Shown here: piece after piece, positions 1 through 10,401 of the stretch | How the letters are laid out: each line of letters starts with the position of its first letter | How positions within the stretch are numbered: the first letter of the stretch is position 1 | Assembly (NCBI GenBank): GCA_016711225.1 | Contig: JADJTK010000021.1 | Span: forward strand, 1 to 19,685 | Reading direction: 5' to 3' | Length of the DNA stretch: 19,685 nt | From: Opitutaceae bacterium | GTDB taxonomy: Bacteria > Verrucomicrobiota > Verrucomicrobiia > Opitutales > Opitutaceae | Program-made: the position numbers and the translations under genes | The notes under the pieces: model-generated | What the model was told of the DNA's origin: nothing | Database searches by the model: none | What the model saw: the letters and a program-made list of their open reading frames with translations, nothing else

Positions 1-2709
1 CCAGACCGCCCAGATCTCCGCCCGCTTCGGCCGCACCGCCTTCGATCCCTCCGGCAACATCATTAGCCGGAGGATGTACATCACTGGCGCAGGCGACACC
101 GAAACCCGCCCGCCCGCGCCGCCGCCCGTACGCCTGCATCTCAACTTCCTGGGCGGTGAGTCACCGGTGGTTTCGATGTGAACGAACTCGAGCTCACCGA
201 CGTTCAGCTCGCGTGCCCCGCCATCGTCTCGCCGCAGAAGCACCAGCCAGACCCATCATCCGCGACCTCGGCATCACCCTGCGCCGCGAGCGCTATTGGT
301 AGGAGAGCTACCGCTGGCCTTCTTTCATGCCGGCAAGGTGCTCGTCCCCGCCGAAATCCGCTGGGAACTCACCACCTCGACTGGCCCGCGCCGCCAGCTC
401 CCTCCCGACCTCCTCAGGCGCTACTACGCGATCGCCCGCCGCGCGATCGAGGCCCTCGAACACACCCAACGCCTCGGCAACGCCCTTACCAGACCTCCGC
501 ATCGGGGGCCGCAGCGGCACCCGCCGCCTGCATGCCGAACTGGCCGCCGAGCGCCACCCCTGCGCCCGGGCCTACGATGGCCGGACAACCCACCATCCTC
601 CTCGCCGAAGACCTGCTGGTTCCGACGATACCGCCTGGCGCCTGGGCGGGCTCATTCCCGCCACCGTTACCCTCACCGCCGGGCTCCTGCGTGGCCCGCA
701 GGACGTCACCGTCACCCATGCGCGTGGATGCGCTCCAGCGGCCACCTCGAATTCAAGCCGCTCAAATGGATCGGGGTCCGGTACCTTCTCGGCGGCCGCC
801 ATCAACCGGGGCGACGACCCCGTGGCCCATCCACGGGCGACGGTCTGGTTCGAGTCGTTGCCGCACCTGCGCGCCGAACTGGCCGCGCTGGTCCGGAAAC
901 AGCCCGCTGGCCGCCACGCCGCCGCCATCGATTCCGCCGACAAGAGCGCCGCCATCGATTACGCCGCCACCCTCGCCCCCGACCGCCTTGCTTAACACCG
1001 CCGCCGCCCGCGCCGCCGCCTGGCGCAAAAACGCCTCCTCACCCTGCTGCGTTTCCACGAGCCAGTGGGGATCCAGGGGCTGCAACGCTCGCCCCGGCTG
1101 GAAGTTCGGCGGCCACCGCCTCCCGCGCGTTCGACACCTCGCACTGGGCTGGGGGGAGATCGACCGCGTATCCGCCGAGCTGACGATCAACCCCAGCGCC
1201 TGCTCGTCGCCCTGATCTGTGCTACACCGCCCCACCACCGACGTGCGGCAGCTACGAGATGGACCTGACGACGCGCGATTACCAGTTTTCTCGTCCAGGG
1301 GAATTTCTTCCCGAGAGCATCCACACCCAGTAAGTTGGGCGAGTGGTGGCGCGGCTCTGGAAGAATCCGGACTTCCAAATTCCGGTGAACGCGGCCCTGA
1401 TGCCGACGCATCGACGTCCTCGGCCGCTGGCGCTCCGTCGAGCGCCCCAGCGTCTTTGGCTGGGCTGACGTTTCCCCGCTCTCCATGCGTGGCGTCCCGC
1501 TGATCACGTGCGCACGACCCTCTTCTACCGCCCCGAGCATATCGACATCCTCGCCTTCGATGCCCGGCGCGGCGCGGCGCAGGCTGCCGGCACCTTCACC
1601 CGTCACGACGACTCCATCACCCGCAATCCCCAGTGGCTCAGCTTCGACGTGCGCTCGACCCTACCGCTACGGGAGAGTGCACAGCTTCTCGGGCCGGAGG
1701 GGGTGCGCACCGCCGCCCCCTTCGATTTCGCCGCGCCGCCCACCGTCGTGGCAGCGGGGCCGCGTTGGTTTGACCCCCCGGACGGTATCCGCAACAACAT
1801 CCACGCCCCGCCGCGGCCCGGGCGTATTCCGTTTTCACGACTTCCGGTGGACAACGCCCGCCCCAGCTTCGACCTGAAGGACAATGCCATCCTCGTGCGC
1901 GAGATCGCCAAAATACCGGCGGCACTCTCACCGGTTTCGGCTACCCGTCACCGGCCCGCCCCAAGACCGCCGCCTCGCCTTCGAGGGCCAGCTCCTGGCG
2001 CCAACCTGCCCGGCACCGTCAAAACCTGGGCCGACACCAGTGTCCCCACCGCCGTGCCCGGCACCGTGCCCCTGCCCGACAGCGCCCAACAGCTCGGCGC
2101 CAACGGCGTGCTCGACCTCCGCCCTACGCCACCGGCCCGCTCGACAACCTCTACGGGCTGCAAGGCAGCGGTACGGCCGAAATCCGCAAAGCCGAGATCG
2201 CCGAGATCGCCATGTTCGGTCTCCTCTCCCCGCGCCCTGCGTGGCCCCTCTTCGGGTTCACCTCGCTGCGCTTCAGCGATGCCCAAGCCCCTTCGCCCTG
2301 AACGCGAGAATCTCAATTTCACCTCTCTCAAGCTCACGGGGCTGAGCGCGCCATCAAGGGCCACGGCCTGTACACGATGCCCACCAGCGCGCTCAACTTC
2401 AACGTGGCGCTCTTTCCTTCCGCGAGGAGCAGCTTCCCGGTCTTCAGCCCGATCGGAGTCGTGCGCGAACCGCTTTCCCGCGCCCTCGAAGTCCGGCTTT
2501 CAGGTACACTCAACAAGCCCGAATGGGCCTTCGCCGCCGGCGCCAGGAGCATTCCCACGATGGGCCAGCCAGGCCCCACCGCCCCTGGGGCAACTCCGGT
2601 CGCCCCACCGTCCGCCTTGCCCCCGGCCCCCGCTCTCCCCTCCGGCCCGGATCTCTCCGCCCCGGCCCTGCCCGCCCCGGCCGTGAAAACATCCTCCGCC
2701 GCGCCTTGA
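1..2709 (+). CDS. AsmA-like C-terminal domain protein, 5' end outside window, many frameshifts
   Basis: The reading frame shifts many times, but successive frames join into one long protein. Recognisable pieces are QTAQISARFGRTAFDPSG near the start, YQFLVQGNFFPESI around 1281-1322, RTTLFYRPEHIDILAFDARR at 1508-1570, and GSGTAEIRKAEIAEIAMFGL around 2167-2222. The last piece, a glycine-rich turn then a repeating hydrophobic/charged strand and a small-residue loop, is typical of the AsmA-like C-terminal domain found in large periplasmic or outer-membrane-facing proteins. Members of the wider AsmA group are linked to envelope lipid transport and assembly; the specific role here is unknown. The C-terminus (about 2540-2709) is a proline/alanine-rich tail ending at TGA 2707-2709. 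I count at least eight frame changes, too many for recoding. They are either sequence errors or a decayed gene; neighbouring essential genes carry the same defect, which favours error. Exact domain borders cannot be given. Confidence 0.55.
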
Positions 2710-2753
2710 AATCTGCCCGATCCTCCCTCAACCTCGGCGTTCCCTTCTCACTC

Positions 2754-3192
2754 GTGAACGCTGCCCCCTTCCAGTTTCTCGCCCTGCTGTTGGGCGCGCG
2801 CTCTTGGTCCTTGCCGGCTGCAACACGGTCGCGCCCGGTCCGGCGCCCCCTGCCCTCCGTGGTCCGCCCTGCGCTGCGCCGAGCCCACAGAACTCCTGCC
2901 CGGCACCGTGATGGAGATACGACTGGTCGACTTCACCCAGACCGACGCCCGCCCGCAAGTGCTCGCCGAGCGCACCGAGTCCAACCCCGGCCAGCCCCCG
3001 CTGCACTACCGCCTGCTCTACAACCCCGCCGCCATCGATCCACAGCACGACTACGGCGTCGAGGCCCGCCTGCTCTTCAAGGGCCGCCCCCTGTGGGTCC
3101 TGCCCAATCCCCTGCCGGTCATCACCAAAGGCCGACCCATCTCCGTCGAGCTGCTGCCCGCCGCCGCCGTCCTGAGCGCGCCCCCGCGATGA
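2754..3192 (+). CDS. YbaY/YscW-family lipoprotein, frameshifted near its N-terminus
   Basis: The intact part (from about 2908) reads EIRLVDFTQTDARPQVLAER and later HYRLLYNPAAIDPQHDYGVE. This matches the type III secretion chaperone YscW/YbaY domain: a first strand, an aspartate, then a Y-V-A/E-A-R-L strand and a strand ending in an 'I-T-K-G-R-P' turn. Upstream, a different frame reads LLVLAGCNTVAPG (about 2802-2840), a clear lipobox with its cysteine, so the mature protein is probably anchored in a membrane. A GTG at 2754 beginning VNAAPFQFLALLL would supply the signal peptide if one indel near 2795 is corrected; a second indel lies near 2885. The start is therefore inferred. The stop TGA (3190-3192) overlaps the ATG of the next gene (3189) as ATGA, so the two are probably translationally coupled. 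The substrate is unknown. Confidence 0.6.
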
Positions 3193-4014
3193 GCCTCCCC
3201 CGATTTCTCCGGCCGGATCGTCTGGATCACCGGTGCCTCCTCCGGCATCGGGGAAGCCCTCGCCCAGGCCTTCGCCCAGGCCGGCGCCCGCCTCATCCTC
3301 TCCGGCCGGCGCGCGGCCGAGCTCGAACGCGTAGCGGCCGCCTGCACCGGCACTCCCCTTCGTCTTGCCGCTGGACCTCACCCGGCCCCAGGAATTCGCC
3401 CCGCTGTCGCAGATTCAACGCCACTTCCCGCCGGCTCGATGTCCCGATCAACAACGCCGGAGGCCCAGCGCGCCCTCGCCCAGGAGACGCTGCCCGCCGT
3501 CGAGCGCGCGATCATGGAGGTGAACTACTTTGGCCCCGTCGGCCTCACCAAGGCCGCCCTGCCCCTGCTGCTCGCCCAGGGTGCCGGCAGCGTTGTGGTC
3601 ATCAGCAGCGTCATGGGCTACCTGGGCACCCCGATGCGCTCGGCCTACGCCGCCTCCAAACACGCCCTCCACGGTTGGTTTGACTGCCTGCGCGAGGAGA
3701 CGCGGCCTACCGGTTTGCACGTCGGCCTGGTCTGCCCCGGCTATGTGCGAACCCAGATCTCGACCCACGCACTCACCGCCACCGGCTCCGCGAACGCGCG
3801 CCCCGACTCCAACTCGACGCGCGGCATCGCCCCGGAGGCCTGCGCGGCCGCTATCCTGCGCGCCGTCGCCAGCCGCCGCGACGAGATCCTCGTCGGCGGC
3901 CCCGAGATCTGGGCCGTACGCCTGAAACGATTCGCTCCGCGCCTGTGGACCTGGCTGCTGCGCCGCGAGGTGGCGCGCGGTCGCTTCGGCCCCAGCTCGC
4001 CCACCCGGCCCTGA
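3189..4014 (+). CDS. Short-chain dehydrogenase/reductase, frameshifted
   Basis: An NAD(P)-dependent oxidoreductase with a Rossmann fold. After the ATG at 3189 one indel moves the frame, and the protein continues as RIVWITGASSGIGEALAQAF (about 3210-3270), the classical TGxxxGIG cofactor loop. Then come an INNAG motif (about 3450), a VVVISSVMG strand (3595-3620) carrying the catalytic serine, and YAASKHAL (3646-3669) with the YxxxK catalytic pair. PGYVRT follows at about 3739. The last third is intact to TGA 4012-4014. The single-domain length of about 270 residues fits the classical SDR group that includes DHRS7-like and DltE-like proteins; the substrate cannot be told. Frame changes lie near 3208, 3355, 3435 and 3465. 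It overlaps the upstream lipoprotein gene by four bases and ends three bases before mrdA, so it looks like part of one operon. Confidence 0.8.
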
Positions 4015-4017
4015 CGC

Positions 4018-5962
4018 ATGCCCGCTCCCACCTCCAGGAAGAGCTACGACCCGCGCCTGCTGCTCTTCTACGCGCTGTTGGGAGGGATGCTGCTCATCCT
4101 GGTGGCCGGCCTCGCCTTCCGACAGCTCGCCCGCTCCGATGAATACGTCGAGCGCGAGAAGGTGCAGAATCAGCGCCGCGTGCTCATCCCCGGACCCCGC
4201 GGCAACATCACCGACCGCGAAGGCCGCGTGCTGGTGGGCAACCGCGCCCGCTTCTCCGCCGTGCTCCACCTGGCCGAGCTGCGCCACGAATTCCGCCGCG
4301 AACTCATCCAGATCGTACGCAACTACCGCGAGATGGATCGCGAAGTGCGCCCCTCCGGCCGCGATCTGGAAAGCCTCGCGCGCACCTCCGTCGCCCAGCG
4401 TTACCTCGACCAGATCAACCACATCCTCGGCCGCCACGAACGCGTCGTGCCCGACTCGCTCGAACGCCACATCGGCCAGGAACTGCTCCTGCCCTACATC
4501 CTCGTCGACGACCTCAGCCCCATCGAATACGCCCGCCTCATCGAACAGGCTTCCCGTGCGCGGGTCCTGCCGCAGGTCTACAGCTCCAGCGTACGCAGCT
4601 ACCCCTACGGCAGCGCCGCCGCCCACGTGCTGGGCTATGTGGGCGCCAACGACGAACTGCCGCCTCCGCCCTCGAGGGCGAGGACCTGCGCACCTTCCAT
4701 CAAAGGCACCATCGGCCGCGACGGGCTCGAGAAACAGTACGACGACCAACTCCAGGGCCAGACCGGGGGCATCATCTACCGCGTCGATCCGGCCGGCTTC
4801 AAAATCGATCCGCCGCTCTATCGCCAGAAACCGGAACAAGGCCAGAACTTGATGACCAGCCTCGACATCGACCTGCAACTCGCCGCCGAGCGCGCGATGG
4901 GCAGCAACGTCGGCGGCGTGGTCGCCCTCGACATCGCCAGCGGCGAGGTCCTCGCCCTGTGCAGCAAGCCCGACTACGACCTCAACGAGCTCTCTCCGCG
5001 CATGTCCACGGCAACCTTCCAGCGCATCAACGAGGAAGGCGGCTGGTTCAACCGCGCCGTCCAAGGCCTCTATCCCCCGGGCTCCACCTTCAAGATCGTC
5101 ACCTCCTGCGCCGCCTTGCGCGTTGGGCCATCGCCCTCCGAGATGTTCACCTGCGAAGGCTACCACACCTGGTGGGCAAGCACCTCTTCCTGCCACGACC
5201 GCGCCGCCCATGGCCGTGGACCTGCGCAAGGCCCTCACGCTCAGCTGCAACGTGTACTATTATCAGGTCGGACTGGAGACCGGCGTCGACGCCCTTGCCG
5301 CCGAGGCTCGCCGCTTCCACCTCGATCGGCCCACCGGCATCGAGCTACCTTCCGAGGCCACCCGCATGAACGTGCCCGATCCGGCCTGGAAAAGAGAACG
5401 GGATCACGCCGCTTGGACTCCCGGCGATACCGCCAACATGTCCATTGGCCAAGGCGCACTGCTCTACTCCCCACTGCAGGCCGCCTGCATGATCGCCTCC
5501 TTCGCCCGCGGCGAGGCCCTTACCGCCCCCACCATCCTGCACCAACCCGGCCGCTCGCCCTCCGGCAACCAGCCCCGCGTCCCGCTCGATCTCTCGATCA
5601 CCGACTACCAGGCGGTCGTCGACGGCTTGGAACGGGTGGTGGCCGTGGGCACCGCCCGCAAGACCGCCCAAATCGAGGGCGTGCGCATCGGCGGCAAAAC
5701 CGGCACCGCCCAGATCACCAAACGCAACCCCAAGACCGGGCAGATCGAAAAGCTCAACATCGCTTGGTTTGTCGCCTTTGCCCCGGTCGACAAACCCGAG
5801 ATCGCAGTGGTGGCCACCCTCGAGGGCGACGAACCCGACGTGGAGTTTGGCGGCGGCCGCCACTCCGGCCCGGTGGTGAAGGCGGTCATGCAGGAATACT
5901 TCGCCAAACAGGCCCGCCGCGGCGCCGGCGGCCCGGTATTCAAGCTGTCCACCACTCCCTGA
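4018..5962 (+). CDS. mrdA: Penicillin-binding protein 2 (peptidoglycan transpeptidase), frameshifted
   Basis: A class B penicillin-binding protein of the elongation (Rod) complex, cross-linking peptidoglycan in the periplasm. The N-terminus has one membrane anchor (about residues 14-34, LLLFYALLGGMLLILVAGLA) followed by the dimerisation domain with RGNITDREGRVL. The transpeptidase domain carries the active-site serine in PPGSTFKIV (Ser codon 5083-5085), the SxN motif SCN (5243-5251) and KTGT (5696-5707). SIKGTIGRDGLEKQYDDQL at about 4698-4755 is also typical of PBP2. After the STFK segment the frame changes near 5180-5215, so the serine and the SxN/KTGT motifs are in different frames as written. 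Two compensating shifts near 4663 and 4700 scramble about a dozen residues. About 648 codons in total fits the family. The gene is probably functional and the breaks erroneous. Confidence 0.9.
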
Positions 5963-5964
5963 GC

Positions 5965-6007
5965 CGCCACCCCCGAGCCCCCGCCCGGGTTGCCGGCGGG
6001 GGTGGCG
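5965..6007 (+). terminator. Possible terminator hairpin after mrdA
   Basis: CGCCACCCCCG at 5965-5975 pairs with CGGGGGTGGCG at 5997-6007 to give an 11-bp perfect stem with a 21-base loop, starting two bases after the mrdA stop codon. No run of T follows, so an intrinsic terminator is only a guess. It could instead be an RNA-stabilising 3' structure between mrdA and sucC. Confidence 0.4.
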
Positions 6008-6136
6008 ACCGGAGGCCCCGAACTGTCCGCACGCCTTCCCGACCGGGGCGTTGTCTACTATTGGTACACCGCGCCCTGTTTCCGCCCGTTTTGTGCGTGC
6101 GCCGGGGCGGCCTTTTGGCGAGAATTGGCGTATTCA

Positions 6137-7318
6137 ATGAACATCCACGAATTTCAGGCGAAGGCCCTCTTCGAGAAATTCGGCATCGCGGTGCCGAGAG
6201 GAGTGCCGGCCAAGTCGGTCAACGAATTCGCCTCTGCCGTCCAAACATTGGGGGATGGACCCAGCGTCGTGAAGGCGCAGATCCACGCCGGTGGCCGTGG
6301 CAAGGGCTCCTTTGTCGACGGCTACAAGGGAGGCGTGAAGTTCGCCAAGACCCCCGCCGAATCCATCGAGGTCGCCCGCCACATGCTGGGCAATACCCTC
6401 GTCACCGCCCAGACCGGCCCGGCCGGTCGCAAGGTCGGCACCGTCTACTTCACCGAAGCGGTCGCCATCAAGAAGGAGTACTACCTCGCCGTCCTCCTCG
6501 ACCGCGGCACCTCGCGGCCGGTCATCATCGCCTCCACTGAGGGCGGCGTGGAAATCGAGAAGGTCGCCCACGAGACCCCCGAGAAGATTGCCAAGGTCTT
6601 CATCGACCCCGCCGTCGGCCTCCAGGGCTTCCAGACCCGCCAGATTGCCTTCGCCCTCGGCCTCAAGGGCGACGAGTTCAAGGGCGCCGTCAAACTCATC
6701 GAGGCCCTCTACCGCTGCTGGTGGGAACTCGATGCCTCCATGGTCGAGATCAACCCGCTCATCACCACCGTCGACAGCCGCGTGCTCGCCCTCGACGCCA
6801 AGGTCTCCTTCGACGACAACGCCCTCTTCCGCCACCCCGAGATCGTCGCCTTGCGCGACCTCAACGAGGAAGACCCCAAGGAGGTCGAGGCCTCCCGCTT
6901 CAACCTCTCCTACATCGCCCTCGACGGGAACATCGCCTGCCTCGTCAACGGCGCCGGGCTCGCCATGAGCACGATGGACATCATCAAGCACTTCGGCGGC
7001 ACGCCCGCCAATTTCCTCGACGTTGGCGGCGGCGCCTCCAAGGACCAAGTCACCGCCGCCTTCAAGATCATCCTCACCGACAAGAACGTGAAGGGGATCC
7101 TGGTGAACATCTTTGGCGGCATCATGGACTGCAACGTGATCGCCACCGGTATCGTCGCCGCGGTGAAGGAAACCGCCCTCACCATCCCCCTCGTGGTCCG
7201 CCTGGAGGGCAACAACGTCGACGCCGGCAAGAAGACCCTCGCCGACTCCGGCCTCACCCTCACCACGGCCTCCACGATGGCCGATGCCGCCGAGAAGATC
7301 GTCAAGCTCGTCGCCTGA
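6137..7318 (+). CDS. sucC: Succinyl-CoA ligase (ADP/GDP-forming), beta subunit
   Basis: Beta subunit of succinyl-CoA synthetase, which together with SucD interconverts succinyl-CoA and succinate with substrate-level ATP or GTP formation in the TCA cycle (cytosol). The 393-residue protein is full length (family about 385-400) and uninterrupted. It starts MNIHEFQAKALFEKFGIAVP, the canonical SucC N-terminus, which fixes the ATG at 6137; frame-compatible sequence upstream (from 5990) does not resemble the family. The ATP-grasp part has KAQIHAGGRGKGSF (about residues 46-59) and MVEINPL near residue 203. The C-terminal ligase domain has FLDVGGGA near residue 297 and VNIFGGIMDCNVIATGI near residue 325. 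It is one of the few core genes here without a frameshift. sucD follows after 122 bases, so co-transcription is likely. Confidence 0.97.
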   Translation: MNIHEFQAKALFEKFGIAVPRGVPAKSVNEFASAVQTLGDGPSVVKAQIHAGGRGKGSFVDGYKGGVKFAKTPAESIEVARHMLGNTLVTAQTGPAGRKVGTVYFTEAVAIKKEYYLAVLLDRGTSRPVIIASTEGGVEIEKVAHETPEKIAKVFIDPAVGLQGFQTRQIAFALGLKGDEFKGAVKLIEALYRCWWELDASMVEINPLITTVDSRVLALDAKVSFDDNALFRHPEIVALRDLNEEDPKEVEASRFNLSYIALDGNIACLVNGAGLAMSTMDIIKHFGGTPANFLDVGGGASKDQVTAAFKIILTDKNVKGILVNIFGGIMDCNVIATGIVAAVKETALTIPLVVRLEGNNVDAGKKTLADSGLTLTTASTMADAAEKIVKLVA

Positions 7319-7344
7319 CGGCCTAAGGCCGCAGTTGAAGCGGA

Positions 7345-7393
7345 AAGTTGAAGTCGAACGTCACGCTCCACTCCGACCCTCCGGCTTCAACTT
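7345..7393 (+). repeat. Inverted repeat in the sucC-sucD spacer
   Basis: AAGTTGAAGTCG at 7345-7356 and CGGCTTCAACTT at 7382-7393 pair over 11 of 12 positions. The spacer also holds further TTGAAG/CTTCAA and TTAAACTT variants, giving it a low-complexity look unlike the flanking genes. It could fold in the sucCD transcript or be a degenerate dispersed repeat. No T-run is present. Confidence 0.5.
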
Positions 7394-7440
7394 AAACTTA
7401 CCACTTAAACTTCCGTCTTCGCGCGCAGCGCGACCCTCCC

Positions 7441-8363
<923 letters not shown>

Positions 8364-8370
8364 GGCCGCG

Positions 8371-8558
8371 GAGGTCCGGAAGAAGTTAGCCGCAAGGAAC
8401 GCAGAGAGCGCAAAGACCGACAGGGGATTCCTCGAAACCCGAAACGAGAAACCCTGAACCGACTTGGCCACAGACCTCGTCACAGAGAGGTGGGTGGCGC
8501 AGGCGTTCCTGCCTGCGTTCTGCCTTCTCCATTCTGCCTTCTGCGTTAGGCCGCCGCC
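8371..8558 (+). repeat. Composite intergenic repeat, copy A (downstream of sucD)
   Basis: The block contains GCCGCAAGGAACGCAGAGA, then GAAACCCGAAACGAGAAACC, a CACAGA tract, GTGGCGCAGGCGTTCCTGCC, and a tract of CATTCTGCCTTCTGCGTT ending AGGCCGCCGCC. Each sub-block recurs in the same order downstream of the next gene (9447-9868) and partly in reverse orientation at 18165-18290. It starts within about ten bases after the sucD stop. There is no coding potential, and unit spacing is irregular, so it is not a CRISPR. The rest of this gene-free stretch up to 8736 holds a REP-like hairpin and short repeats such as TTGTCACTTGGCCC / TTGCTACTTGGCCC. Confidence 0.75.
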
Positions 8559-8588
8559 GTCCGTCCTCCTGCTCCTGTTCCTCCGGTC

Positions 8589-8612
8589 GTAGCGACGTTC
8601 GCCAGAACGTCG
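8589..8612 (+). repeat. REP-like element: GTAG plus perfect 8-bp hairpin
   Basis: GTAG (8589-8592) is followed directly by CGACGTTC (8593-8600), a four-base loop GCCA, and GAACGTCG (8605-8612), a perfect 8-bp stem. A tetranucleotide such as GTAG just 5' of a short hairpin is the layout of bacterial REP sequences mobilised by REP-associated tyrosine transposases. A transposase of that superfamily is present at 13951-14903, but no direct link can be shown. Confidence 0.5.
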
Positions 8613-8736
8613 TCCGCCTCAGCGCTTGTCACTTGGCCCTTGCTACTTGGCCCGTCCGGTTTGGCCCTTCGTTCCTCCTCCCGCCTCCGGCGCACGAAAC
8701 TCTGCAACAAAAGCGCCGGTTCCGGGTTATCAGGAC

Positions 8737-9427
8737 ATGCAACTGATCAAACGGCTCCGCCTCCTCCTGGTTCTGCTGGTCGGTCTGCCGGTGGCCCTGG
8801 GCGACGCTTCGCCCCGCGATGTGGCCGCGCTGGTGCGGGCCAAGAACCTACTGGGAACGGAGAGCTGGTCGGCGGTCCTCCAGCTCGCCACCACGCGGCC
8901 GGGGCGCCCCAGCGAGAACGCGTTGGTCTTCGAGTTCGCCGATGCGCTCTGGTTCTATCGCCCGATCGACGGCACCCGCAGCCTATCGCGCCACTGGAAC
9001 AATGTGCCCGCGGATCGTGAGCAATTGCTGGAGTTGCTGCAGCGGATCGATCCCACCTACCAGTCGTACCGCTTCTACTCCGACGATGAACTGCTCGCGG
9101 CCCCGCCGTCGCGCGGAACGCTGCGCAACGGTTGCTTTATCGAGAGTGCCGCCGAAGCCCGACGCCTGAGGCGGGAAGGCCGGGTGGTGGAAAGCTGCCT
9201 GCTCTCCTACTATGTGAAAACGGCGAGCGGACTAAAGGGGCATACCGTCCTGTGCTACAAAACCCTCCGGTACCCACCTCTACGATCCGGCCGAAGGGCG
9301 GCCCCAGAAAGTGAAGTCGTTCTCGGTGCGCGATCAAGCCATGGACTTGGCCCGCTGGGTGATGCCCACGGCATTGACGGACGGTCTGGCCAAGGCGGCC
9401 AAGATCATGGTGCCGACGACTTGGTGA
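8737..9427 (+). CDS. Hypothetical exported protein, one frameshift
   Basis: Not a family I recognise. The ATG at 8737 begins MQLIKRLRLLLVLLVGLPVA, a basic then strongly hydrophobic signal peptide, ending near ALG-DAS. The mature part is rich in charged residues, with FEFADALWFYRPIDGTRSLS (around 8929-8985), WNNVPADREQLLELLQRIDP and KTASGLKGHTVLCYKT (to about 9262). One indel near 9262 shifts the frame; it then continues GTHLYDPAEGRPQKVKSFSV and ends AKAAKIMVPTTW at TGA 9425-9427. The 'GHTVLCY...HLYDP' segment contains Cys and His residues, as in papain-like or transglutaminase-like domains, but the evidence is too thin for a call. It is probably monocistronic, with repeat blocks on both sides. 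Confidence 0.7.
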
Positions 9428-9446
9428 CGCCGCTGGCCGCGACAGT

Positions 9447-9868
9447 TCGGAAGAGGTTGACCGCAAGGAGCGCAGAGATCGCAAAGAATGGCAGGATCAA
9501 TTTCCCGAAACGCGAAACTCGAAACCCTGAACCAACCCGGTCACAGAGATCACAGAGGCAGAAGAGGGCACTGAGAGCACAGAGGTTCGGAAGGGGTAAC
9601 CGCAAGGAACGCAGAGACCGCAAAGAATGGCAGGATCGCCCCTCGAAACGCGAAACGCTCAACCCGAAACTCGAAACTCAAAACCCTAAACCGACCCGGT
9701 CACAGAGGGAGGCGTGAGTGGCGCAGGCGTCCCTGCCGCCGTTCTACCTTCCGCCCTCCGTCGTAGCTGGACGGCGCAGCCGTTGAGCCCTGGGAACGCC
9801 GAGCTCCAGTTCGGCTCCGCCTTCCCTTCGTTCTGACTTCTTCATTCTGCCTTCTGCCTTAGGCCGCC
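9447..9868 (+). repeat. Composite intergenic repeat, copies B and C
   Basis: Two near-tandem copies of the block seen after sucD. Copy B (about 9447-9560) has ACCGCAAGGAGCGCAGAGA, CGCAAAGAATGGCAGGATC and GAAACTCGAAACCCTGAACC. Copy C (about 9584-9868) has ACCGCAAGGAACGCAGAGA, CGCAAAGAATGGCAGGATC, GTGGCGCAGGCGTCCCTGCC and finally CATTCTGCCTTCTGCCTT with AGGCCGCCGCC. B begins 20 bases after the stop of the exported protein gene, the same relation as copy A to sucD. It fills most of the gene-free stretch up to the integrase remnant. I see no coding potential in it. Confidence 0.75.
9763..9788 (+). repeat. REP-like element: GTAG plus hairpin
   Basis: GTAG at 9763-9766 precedes ACGGC (9771-9775), loop GCA, GCCGT (9779-9783), with extra outer pairs GCT/AGC (9766-9768 / 9786-9788). 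It has the same layout as the hairpin at 8589-8612 but a different stem sequence. It lies inside repeat copy C. Confidence 0.4.
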
Positions 9869-9939
9869 GCCCATCGTGGCCCGCTCCTTTAGGGCGGGTC
9901 TCCGGGGCTCGGATCGGGATCGTGAGAGAACCGCTATGC

Positions 9940-10172
9940 GCCGCTCGCGCTCCACTTCGTCCTTGTGTCTCGGCGACTGTGAGATACGCCTTGGCCAGGA
10001 TGATGCTCGCCCCCGCATGGTGGATTTTGCAGTGGTGCAGGAACGCCACGATTTCCTGGCGGTACACTGCTTTAAGCGCCGGCGCCATTACGTCGGCCTC
10101 CAGCACCTCGTTCCATTCCCGAAACTGCACGACTCGAGTTTCTCTCTCATCCCCCCGTTGGTCCGCATTCAT
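9940..10172 (-). pseudogene. Truncated N-terminal domain of a putative integron integrase
   Basis: The minus-strand frame starts MNADQRGDERETRVVQFREW at 10172 and continues VMAPALKAVYRQEIVAFLHH then CKIHHAGASIILAKAYLTVA. A tryptophan, a helix with 'Y-R-x-E-I-x-x-F-L-x-x-C-K' and a helix with 'A-S-x-x-x-A-K-x-Y-L' is the N-terminal SAM-like DNA-binding domain of tyrosine recombinases, and resembles verrucomicrobial integron integrases as I remember them (not searched). Similarity stops near residue 77 (about 9940); the frame then runs into repeat DNA. The catalytic domain with its R-H-R-Y residues is absent. An in-frame stop codon lies nine codons upstream of the ATG, supporting this start. 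Its position fits: divergent from the cassette array and about 220 bases from the first recombination site, as in integrons. The main alternative is a remnant of another tyrosine recombinase. Confidence 0.6.
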
Positions 10173-10401
10173 CTTTGAGCCCTTCTTCTTCGGGTTTCAG
10201 TCCTCCGCGTTCGACCCAATGGGGCGGACCGAAACGGTTGCAGGACCAGTTAAGCTTTGCCCGGGCGATTTTCAATCGGCCAAAGCTCAACCCGCGAGAG
10301 TTCGAGCCTATCTATCAACGGCTTGCATGAGAAAATCCCCGAAATAGGCCCGCCCGCAAAAGCTCAACTGAGTTAGAGTCAATCCCTACTGTTCGGCTGA
10401 T
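10173..10401 (+). other. attI-like region between integrase remnant and first cassette
   Basis: GTTCGGC at 10391-10397 matches the GTT core that ends every attC site in the array, and cassette 1's ATG follows four bases later. I find no matching RYYYAAC-type partner within about 90 bases upstream, so this looks like a single-core integration site (attI) and not an attC. In an integron the cassette promoter would lie here or in the integrase start region, but I cannot single one out. A plus-strand frame around 10240-10330 encodes QDQLSFARAIFNRPKLNP before a stop. It has a protein-like composition and might be a relic; no function is claimed. Confidence 0.5.

Noticed and set aside
3448..5250. 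A 600-residue minus-strand open frame
   Set aside because: It lies opposite the SDR and mrdA genes, is composed of low-information Gly/Ala/Asp/Val-rich sequence from high-GC antisense, and has no motif.
5150..5260. Programmed frameshift in mrdA
   Set aside because: No slippery site with a downstream structure is evident, and many neighbouring genes have similar breaks, so error is simpler.
5216..6540. Continuation of the mrdA start frame to 6540
   Set aside because: After the frameshift near 5200 the frame is Arg/Pro/His-rich and runs across sucC; the real C-terminus with SCN and KTGT is in another frame ending at 5962.
9447..9700. Repeats of the CGCAAGGAACGCAGAGA type as a possible CRISPR array
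   Set aside because: Copies are diverged, spacing is irregular, 'spacers' are themselves repeated, and no cas gene is present.
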